Shown here: one piece after another, positions 5,934 to 5,962 of the stretch
Layout: each line of letters opens with the position of its first letter
Numbering within the stretch: the stretch's first letter is position 1
From: an uncultured Oscillospiraceae bacterium
GTDB lineage: Bacteria; Bacillota; Clostridia; Oscillospirales; Acutalibacteraceae
Length of the DNA: 5,962 bases
NCBI GenBank assembly: GCA_900552925.1
Contig: USBH01000106.1
Span: forward strand, 1 to 5,962
Direction: 5' to 3'
The notes under the pieces: generated by a model
What the model was told of the DNA's origin: nothing
Database searches by the model: none
What the model saw: the letters and a program-made list of their open reading frames with translations, nothing else
Made by a program: the position numbers and the translations under genes

Positions 5934-5962
5934 CTGTCTCTTATACACATCTCCGAGCCCAC
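5934..5962 (-). other. Illumina Nextera i7-side adapter, reversed (artificial)
   Basis: 5934-5952 is the reverse complement of the 19-bp Tn5 mosaic end, and 5953-5962 (CCGAGCCCAC) continues into the Read 2 (i7-side) adapter. The 29 nt here are the exact inverted copy of positions 24-52. The genomic sequence therefore stops at 5933, and frames continuing into this segment are not biological. Confidence 0.98.

Noticed and set aside
4494..5948. Minus-strand open frame of 484 codons opposite mfd and the end of pth
   Set aside because: Its first codons (Met-Tyr-Lys-Arg-Gln) are translated Tn5 mosaic-end adapter, and the rest is the complement of well-supported Mfd and Pth coding sequence.

Overview
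This is a GC-rich bacterial contig of about 5.9 kb, closed at both ends by untrimmed Illumina Nextera adapter. Real sequence runs from 53 to 5933. High GC, clostridial-type pyruvate phosphate dikinase (PPDK), strong AGGAGG-type ribosome binding sites, and a gut-Firmicutes-style serine recombinase suggest a GC-rich gut Clostridia member (Oscillospiraceae/Ruminococcaceae-like), probably from a metagenome. The taxonomic placement is inference; no marker gene is complete enough to fix it.

Layout. The left half is on the minus strand. Reading right to left, it holds a complete ppdK (1013-3649) with an extended -10 promoter and a strong intrinsic terminator (944-985). Next is a short remnant of a nucleoside hydrolase (568-837) that keeps both ends of the family fold but lacks about two thirds of the middle. 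A hairpin terminator follows (521-562), then the N-terminal catalytic domain of a resolvase/invertase-type serine recombinase (53-418) cut off by the adapter. The right half is on the plus strand. A promoter at 3876-3904 and a GC-rich leader of roughly 190 nt with successive hairpins precede pth (peptidyl-tRNA hydrolase, 4099-4701). The start of mfd (transcription-repair coupling factor, 4722-5933) follows 20 nt later and runs off the contig.

How the genes relate. ppdK and pth-mfd are divergent transcription units sharing the 3650-4098 intergenic region. ppdK is central carbon/energy metabolism (PEP/pyruvate interconversion with AMP and PPi). pth and mfd are housekeeping genes for translation rescue and transcription-coupled repair, and their linkage is common in Firmicutes. 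The recombinase and the decayed nucleoside hydrolase at the left look like the edge of a variable or eroding segment next to core genes.

I found no convincing new multi-gene system. The points most worth a second look are the internally deleted nucleoside hydrolase, the multi-hairpin leader of pth, and the same i7-side adapter at both contig ends.
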